Assembly (NCBI GenBank): GCA_029582165.1
Contig: CM055880.1
Coordinates: 1,116,001 to 1,180,000 of the forward strand
Length of the DNA stretch: 64,000 nucleotides
Direction: 5' to 3'
DNA from: Portulaca oleracea
Lineage: Eukaryota > Streptophyta > Magnoliopsida > Caryophyllales > Portulacaceae
Below the pieces are notes generated by a model, which ran no database searches, had not been told where the DNA came from, and worked only from the letters and a program-made list of their open reading frames with translations. Shown here piece by piece: positions 57,014-64,000 of this stretch. The position numbers were made by a program, and so were the translations under genes. Numbering within the stretch: the first letter of the stretch is position 1; each line of letters opens with the position of its first letter.

Positions 57014-58855
57014 GTTTGTCCAATGCAGGAATACAAGGGGGAGAAGGGTTCTTGAATACCTTCTCTAACCGTATTTTTTGTCGTCGTTTTGCATATTGTG
57101 AGTGGTACTAATATGAACCTAAACCAGCATTGATTTGTTTAGACTCGTCTACTTGGATGATTCGATCAAAAGGGGAAGAATGTTAGCAGAAAATAGTGAT
57201 GAAATGCTAAAACTCGAATGTTTTCGACAAGTATTGTGCATGAAGCAATCATTGTCCCAATGATAATTGTATCTTTTATTGTTTCAGAACATTTTTCAGG
57301 ATGTTGCTTAAATATTTTCGGTTATGAACATCCAAAACAGTTCTATAATCTTTCTTTTCCGTCTTTCGAAAACACATTTGATAATAGTTCATGTTAGAAA
57401 ACAACTTCAACTGCATGATTGAAGTAGTTGGAGACTTTTAAAGTTCGCTCGAATGTTAAACGAGGGTAGTTGGAAACAGGATAGGTTGATCGCGGATTGA
57501 ATATTTGTTTATGAGTCTTCATAGCAGCCATCTTTGAACTAATTAAAGCTTTAGACCAGTTGTTTGACAGATAATTGGCTGTCAACATATTAGTCTAATA
57601 CTACAAATTGGTTCTAGTGTTTGAGCTGCTTCTTTGAAACTTCCTACTTTTCCAACCATGAAGATTATTAGGTTTTGCATTGTACTTTATCCTACCTAAC
57701 CTAAATTTTTACCATTCTTTAGGTGGGTTATTACTCGTTTTATCCAACCTGACTTAATATCCATTCTTTCCATATTTTCAACATTCAGTTTGCTACTTTA
57801 TAGTTTTTTACCCAACTTTGCAGTACCCAACATATCTTTTTTTCGGTTTTCGGATCAAGGCTAGAAAAGTAAGAGATCATGAAGTGCTAAATTTGATTCA
57901 GTTGCTCTTGCAGGTAGCTAGAAAAGTAAGAGATTACGAGTCACAAGTGAAAGAGGAGAAGATGGGATAGGTATCGATTAACGATAAAAAGCTTCCAGAC
58001 CCCCCTCCAGAGGAAGCTTATGAATGACCCAGTTTTTCGGCATCCCGGGCAGTGCCAAAACCTTCCTCCCTGCTTGTGTGATGTTAAAAGGATAAATGTA
58101 TTGCTTCCCATCCTCCATAGAGGACTTGTACAGAGAACACAAACAAACATAAAGCTCTTGTTTTACACAGCAGGAATGTTAGTAATGTAGAGCTTCAATC
58201 AGAATAAGTGAAACTTTTTTTCAACTTTACTGTGCATTATTTTTTGGTTTCTTTGGTTTGTTTGGATTAAGATATAATCATATAAGTTTGGCATCTAAAA
58301 GCAGTCAAATTTTGCATTTAGGGCTTAGGAAATGAAGGGGTTATTCATCTGATATGCTTCAGCTGTTTGATATAATCCTGGCAAAAGCTGACTCCGACCT
58401 GTCTCTGACCCGCTTTTTCCCATATTTGAAATGTAACAAACCCGAAATACGAAACATACCGAACCCGATTGAATTAACAGGTCTAGTTCAATATGAGATT
58501 AACCACTTTGGAAAACAAAAATATCACAATGATAATCAGTACGCATTTTCGCACTTAAATTCACATACACCAGGGATTTTGACACCCAAATGTTGAGTTG
58601 TTGGCCAGTTTTTGCAGTTCGAAAGACGAACCACCTGTACAAACAAAGCCAAGTTAGTTAGGATATACACCATTTAGCATGCCAATACTAAGATTCTTGT
58701 TTGGAAAACTTGGTATGTAGGACCTTAAAGGCTTCCAAAGCTAATTGCTCAACTGATGCAAATAACCTAGATACATTCTCAACCCCTGAATAATAAGCCA
58801 GCTAAATAACATGAAGCCCTTTTTTCCCCTTGTTTTAGACACGAAAACATTGAGA
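57014..58855. other. Intergenic between MKP1 and coilin (convergent 3' ends)
   Basis: No gene seen. A direct repeat GCTAGAAAAGTAAGAGAT occurs at about 57868 and 57917. 57990-58150 is GC-richer and may be a spliced MKP1 3' UTR exon. 58380-58595 is a dispersed ACCCGA repeat ending ATTTTGACACCC. Confidence 0.45.
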
Positions 58856-61800
58856 TTATTGTGGGCCATTTTGAGCTCTTGGCATAGGCATAGGAGGGCC
58901 GAGTGCCCTGCCTCTTAAGGGCCTTTGAGACCATGATCGGGTTGACGGACTCGGTTTCTTCCTGTTCCAACAATCCTCCGGCGTAAGCTGCGATTTCTTT
59001 GCTGACATGGCCTCACTTATCTCTTCCCACACGTCCCTTTTCCCGTTCGCTGCAAAATGATATGGAATTGATGAAAATTGTCAATGTCACTTAGGGTCAA
59101 ACTAATAGAAATTGAAATAAATATATTCCTTAGCATCGCGTACCGGGTGCAGGTGTATTCTGCTCATTGTTCGAGACATTTGACTGAACATTCTTAGTTC
59201 CATCTTGAGATTGGTTGGCCCATTTATTCGTTCCCGAAGTGCTTGGGGTACCAGTAGCTACTGTGGTTCCGGTGTCCACTAATTGATTTGGACCAGCAAG
59301 TTTCACAATACGTACATCGACAAGAGATGGAAAATCTATCTGAAGAAAAGAATGCAATGTCTCGTTAGGAAACAGCACACAGGATCAAACTAAGAGAGCG
59401 TTTGGTAAGAATCCCATGGAAATTTTCACTGAGTGAAGGTGGGAAATCCACATCTACATCATTCTAACTAGTTATTGATAGAAGTGTTTTTTTATGATTG
59501 TACAAGAATTAGCTCCCAAATCAATTTTAATCACCACAGAAAGATCTCAGTTAATTTACACCATGCACAACCAGTCAACCACAACTATTAGACGAAGACC
59601 CGATTTATACTGGTAACACGTTTTTTTTTAAATAAAAAAAAAATAAAAAAATAAATAAAAAAAACTCAATTACTCAAACACTGGAAAGCATCATCCTAGA
59701 ACCAATTGGAACAACTAGCGACCACACAGTTCAGCCCTTTTGAACATCAGAACTCAGATATGGAAGACATACCTCTAAGGAGCCATCTTCCTTATAAACA
59801 GATGATTCAGGAGATAGTCCAGAAGGACCACCATGACTACTCTTCCTCTTTTCAACGTTAAGTGGATATTCTGGGTCGGGAACCAACACAATCCTATTGG
59901 ACTCTGCTTCATAGCGGGAAATTTTCCCTATCTACAAAGGGGTCAAATTCAAGAACACAGTAAGTAAATATTGAACTACAAAAATGTCATGAATATGTGC
60001 AGGGCAATTATTAAAGAAAACAAAATAATCATACTCGGAAAGAAGACAGCTGCGGGCAAGACGATGATGAGGATAGTTCCAACAAACGGTATGCCACAAT
60101 GTCACCAGCCTGTCATGCATAAGCAAGAAACCTCAAAAAATAGAATGAAATGACTGACTGAAAATTGCTTAGTGAGTTAAAGTCGATTGCAAGCAGAGTC
60201 TTGTAAACCTTTTTACAATTGCACAACTAGGGTTAGTGTTTGAAAATCAACAAGGACATGACTAAGTATAACAACTAAACATTTCCATACATAAGGGGGT
60301 GATATATTCAAACACATGAATATAATCCCACCTCAAAGACACCAAAAAGGCCACAAAATGCCCAAAGTATGACTTTCCTATTTGTTGGACTAAATCTTTA
60401 GTACCTCCATACATAATAAAAATGGAATAGACTGATGAAAGAATCAAGTTCCAAATTAGGGAAAATGGCATCAAAACATGCATAACCATATATGTTTCCA
60501 TTTCACCGAAAAGGAACTAACAGTGCAATCAATTGAACCGTTGCCAAATGCCCAAATATGACTTTCCTATGTGTAGGACTAAATCTTTGTACCTCCACAC
60601 ATCAAAATGGAAATAAATGATGAAAGAATCAAGTTCCAAATTTGGGAAAACGGAGGCAAAGCATGCATAAGCCATATATGTTTCCATTTCACCGAAAAAG
60701 AACAATGAGATCAATTAAAACGTCTTGGTCATAAAGAAAGGATGCAACATCGACAGCTTTTTACTTGTAATTACACAAAATGATGCACAGAGAATATAAA
60801 ATCAATAAAATATCCATAACAAGCAAACCTTCGGGGAGTCAATTAGAGGCACCAGCTTCTCAAAGTCAACACGACGAGGCACTTTTTTCCAGCTAGCCCA
60901 CGGGCCAGAAGACTGGGCTCCGTTACCTCTTGGTTCTGTCCATGAGGAGGTTGGCTGCTTTTCCTTTCCCCATTTCATATCTCTCCTATTAGTAGTGATT
61001 CCATTCCACTGAGAAGTTTCCTGAAGCATCGCTCCAGACAAACAAGAGTAAATATTGTTCAGCCAGGACTGGGGTAACAGCACTTTTCCAAATAAACATT
61101 GCTAATATTACACATCTAGACCAAGGATATTATAATACACATAACCCAGTTGGAAACAGTTATCCGTTCCATAAAAGCATCCCACAAAGCTGCCTCTCAA
61201 AAACATACTTCAGTTGAAGAATCCAACACCCCCCCCCCCCACCCCCCAAAAAAAAAAAAAAAAAACACCAGCACTCACCCAGTCACTAGGAGCACTTCCC
61301 GGGTCATTACTCCCGGAATGTGGGTCACTAATTTATACACAAATTTAGTCTAGATTTGACTTCGGAACCCTAGTTCCTAGAACGCGGGTCGCATGCATAT
61401 GTAGCGTTCCCGACTTCCCGGTAACTATGCACTCACCCAAAAGCACTTTTTGGAGCTCTATAATTGTACCATATCCTACCACAATCTAGCTCATGCATTA
61501 CACAAACATGAATAGAAGAAATTCCATAATATACCCTTGAGAAGTTGCATGACCAATATAGAAACAATGCCCGCCATTTCAATAGTCATCTAACTTGCTA
61601 AATTGTGGTTGCGCGAGAATATTAAAAACAGTTCACTGATCCATTGCTGACTTACCTTCATGTCTTACTATGTAATTACTGTAGTTGCTGTCAAAGAACT
61701 GGAAATTTTAGAGTAATATAAAGCTTTGTCCCTCCAACCACCCCCCCCCCCAAAAAAAAAAAAAAAAAAAACTGTCAAGATTAGCTGGCCACTTCCAAAA

Positions 61801-63704
61801 CACCCACCATGGATGTAATTTTAAAAAGCTAATAGCAGGGAGAAGTGTGAAAAATTGTACGATCTTGGTTCTAGTTCGTACTAAAGGAAGCCTTTTTTTT
61901 GTCCCACGAGATAGGCCTTCTTTCGAATGATAGTAATGATGACAAACAATTTCTAGTTTTAGTCTCATTTGATGGTGGATTGGTAACAGTTTCAAGCAAT
62001 GATGACAAACAGTCTTAAGCAAACAAAAAATTGCATAGAAGCATGGGCACCTTTGCTACTTGATTCTTTTGAATACTTGAACAATTTTTGCCAGATGCTT
62101 GTCCTTCCCAGGCACCTTTGCCAGATGCTTGTCCTTTCCAGGCACCTTTGCCAGATGTTTGTCCTTTCCAGGCACCTTTGCCGGATGCTTGTCCTTTCCA
62201 GGCACCTTTTTTGGCTGAATGAACATTCCAACCACCCTTTTTCACTTCATAACCTTCCTCCGAACGTTTTTGGGCTAATGGGCCATTCTGAATATTTGGT
62301 TCCTGACTGCTTGGAACATCATTCACTGCAATCAAAGTATGCATCTGTAAGCCAAAAAACTACTGGCACTGCAGGAGTAGTAAGAACCGTGCGGAACTCG
62401 ACCAGTTACCCCAGGTAAAAATGAATAACAACAATTCCCAGTAAAGTCCCGCTAATGCGAGGTCTGGGGGATCCAGAATCCAAATGTAGGTAGCCCTCCC
62501 CCCATACATGGGAGTGCTTACCACTGGTAAAGATATGCCATAAAATTTATGCAATGTTGCTGGCTTACTCTCAACTGTGGAGGGTAGCTTAAGTAGTTAA
62601 CATTCAGGGCTCGCAACGTGAACCGCAAACAACTAACTACGCAATATTGTAAGCATGGTAAACACACTTCACTTGTGATGTGTTTGCTGGAAACTCCCAC
62701 TTCACCTCCTAAGAACAACGAATTTAAGATCCAATTATTGAAGAGCCATTGACTATTGCCTTGGCATCATCATTACTCTAAAATAGTATTTCCCATTATA
62801 GGGACAATGGATACAAAGTGTCAATGTTCTGCAACGAATCCAACAATACAGCCACATCAGAAGTTGAGTGAACCCGATGTCACCCCACGGCAATGGTGAT
62901 TTGTTTGGCGAGTGACAAATTAAAGCAATTTTGCCGTATCATGTTAAATTCTTCAGAGAGATCATTCTACACCATTTGTGACAACCCCAAAAATCAAGTT
63001 AGATTTGTATGATTATTCATTTAGGTTGTCATCACAACCTATAAGGGTACGTCTTCCCCAACTCAGTATTTATTGATCAACCCTTAAAAATACCAAAAAG
63101 AAAAAAGATGTTTGAATTTAAAAACAATCGCACAAGTAACAAAAAGTTAATAACAAAACAGCACATATTTCAGACATAAGTTCCACGCTTTTTCAACTCA
63201 GTTTTGCATTCTTGACAATCCTATTTCTATGGGCCAATACCAGTACATAAGAATACAATTACTTTTGTCTCCAGACATTCAAAGATGATATTACTGCAAA
63301 AGATGGAAGCACAATTACCTTTCCCAGCAGATGTAAAGCGTATATGACCAGGTCCAATCACTAGAGGGACAAGATCCCCCTCCCCACCACTATCTTCTTC
63401 AATTTGTTGCTGCTTTTTAATGTGTGTACCAGCGTCTTTTCTGGAAATTGAATCTGCATTGTGATTTTTCACAGGCAGTTCTTTCTCACATTGCTGCCAG
63501 CATATAAGTGTCTCCTCATTAATATAGCATAGAAATTTTAAACTATACACTAGTTAAAACAAAAAATTTATGGATACGGATGTCCCTGCAGATTAATTAC
63601 ACAGCTGGAAGAAAAACAGGTAATACCTTATCCACTTCATTCTTGGCAGCGCATTCCGCTTTCCATTTCCTTTGTAACCTTTTGCACCTGCTATTTCTGT
63701 TCTC
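58856..63704 (-). CDS. COILIN: Coilin, C-terminal part (gene continues beyond right edge)
   Basis: Eight exons visible: 63627-63704, 63319-63493, 62060-62325, 60829-61020, 60035-60109, 59773-59931, 59144-59339, 58856-59049; phases close to 444 residues. Coilin scaffolds Cajal bodies, where snRNPs mature. Seen: Lys/Arg-rich segment RCKRLQRKWK; LVPLVIGPGHIRF; VDFEKLVPLIDSPK leading into AGDIVAYRLLELS and SSFRIGKISRYE, the Tudor-like fold; SVYKEDGSLEIDFPSLVDVR; DVWEEISEAMSAKKSQL; and a basic end SWSQRPLRGRALGPPM. These blocks occur in the order I know from plant coilin. Unusual: the third visible exon encodes four copies of a GAWKGQASGK unit. The N-terminal domain lies right of 64000. Introns carry a 189-bp tandem duplication and two C/A homopolymer tracts. 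Confidence 0.92.
60347..60725. repeat. 189-bp tandem duplication in a coilin intron
   Basis: GACTTTCCTAT occurs at 60371 and 60560, and the match runs through TGAAAGAATCAAGTTCCAAA and ATATATGTTTCCATTTCACC in both copies. Copies are about 60347-60536 and 60537-60725. Confidence 0.9.
61229..61265. repeat. C-tract joined to A-tract
   Basis: Eighteen C interrupted once by A, then about eighteen A. A twin lies at 61741-61771 in the same intron. Confidence 0.9.
61741..61771. repeat. C-tract joined to A-tract (twin)
   Basis: Eleven C followed by about twenty A, preceded by TCCCTCCAACCA. Same composition and order as 61229-61265. Confidence 0.9.
62090..62210 (-). repeat. 30-bp coding repeat in coilin
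   Basis: Four units of 30 bp, plus-strand core GGCACCTTTGCCAGATGCTT, encode GAWKGQASGK with changes K to E and A to T. Reading frame kept. Confidence 0.93.
62437..62525 (+). mobile_element. Au-like SINE fragment
   Basis: AGTCCCGCTAATGCGAGGTC, then GGGGGATCCAGAATCC, AATGTAGGTAGCCCTCC and CCATACATGGGAGTGC. Same order as the fragment at 28866. In a coilin intron. Confidence 0.55.
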
Positions 63705-64000
63705 CTGAGTGAAGAAAAGGGAAAACACCAAGTCATTAACCCCAGAAACACTTACCCTAATTCACCACCTCAAATTCTTCCATTTCAAAATCTATGAAAA
63801 AGGTAAATGTATGATATGATAAGGATCAAAACAGGGTGAAAAGGTAAACAAAGGCACACAATCATGACAAAAGCATTGAGCATCTGATAGGCACCATATA
63901 TTAGCCAAGTCACAAGTTAGATTGAAGAAATAGAAAAAGAAGCAACAATGTGAATAATCTGTTTCTTAAAAATCCCAGATTTTTACCCACTGCATCAAAC

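Noticed and set aside
57941..58150. Minus-strand 69-codon frame with a CPGCRK motif, zinc-finger-like
   Set aside because: Too short and isolated, no splice partners; better read as MKP1 3' UTR or intergenic DNA.

Overview
This is nuclear DNA from a flowering plant, most likely a eudicot. The evidence is AT-rich intergenic sequence, GT-AG introns, a nuclear-type tRNA-Thr, Stowaway, Tourist and hAT type MITEs, Au-like SINE fragments, and a plant-only gene set (sieve element occlusion protein, isoprenylated metal-binding proteins, PPR protein, plant GH5 cellulase). I cannot name the species. There is no bacterial operon, CRISPR array, rRNA or virus here.

Layout. 1-12.4 kb: one intronless WD40 gene (JINGUBANG-like, minus) in sparse DNA with a retrotransposon fragment and two MITEs. 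12.4 kb: tRNA-Thr(UGU). 13.5-20.5 kb: a clear plus-strand promoter and leader that may drive a tiny two-exon gene. Its long intron would hold the whole six-exon SIEVE ELEMENT OCCLUSION gene on the other strand. 21.2-24.9 kb: tandem pair of heavy-metal-associated isoprenylated proteins (HIPP). 29.0-31.3 kb: intronless PPR gene that I recognise as GRP23, with an unusual Gly/Pro repeat tail. 31.7-43.3 kb: tandem pair of four-exon GH5 cellulase-like genes, the left one frameshifted. 47.8-52.0 kb: a three-exon Lys/Ser-rich nuclear-type protein whose first coding intron holds a 797-bp hAT-type element. 54.8-57.0 kb: MAP kinase phosphatase 1. 58.9-64 kb: coilin (minus), whose 5' exons lie beyond the right edge.

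Exon models were built by hand. Each junction was chosen for GT-AG ends and an unbroken frame. For GH5-2, HIPP1, HIPP2, SEO, coilin and the Lys-rich gene the phases close exactly, which is strong internal support.

The genes do not form one pathway. The most striking shared property is structural: short direct duplications (about 100-330 bp) keep recurring at or inside genes. Several copy an exon edge, splice site, start codon or stop region. I saw no convincing new multi-gene system. The best candidates for something undescribed are the nested tiny gene, the duplicated exon boundaries, the GRP23 tail replacement and the lineage-specific repeat inside coilin.
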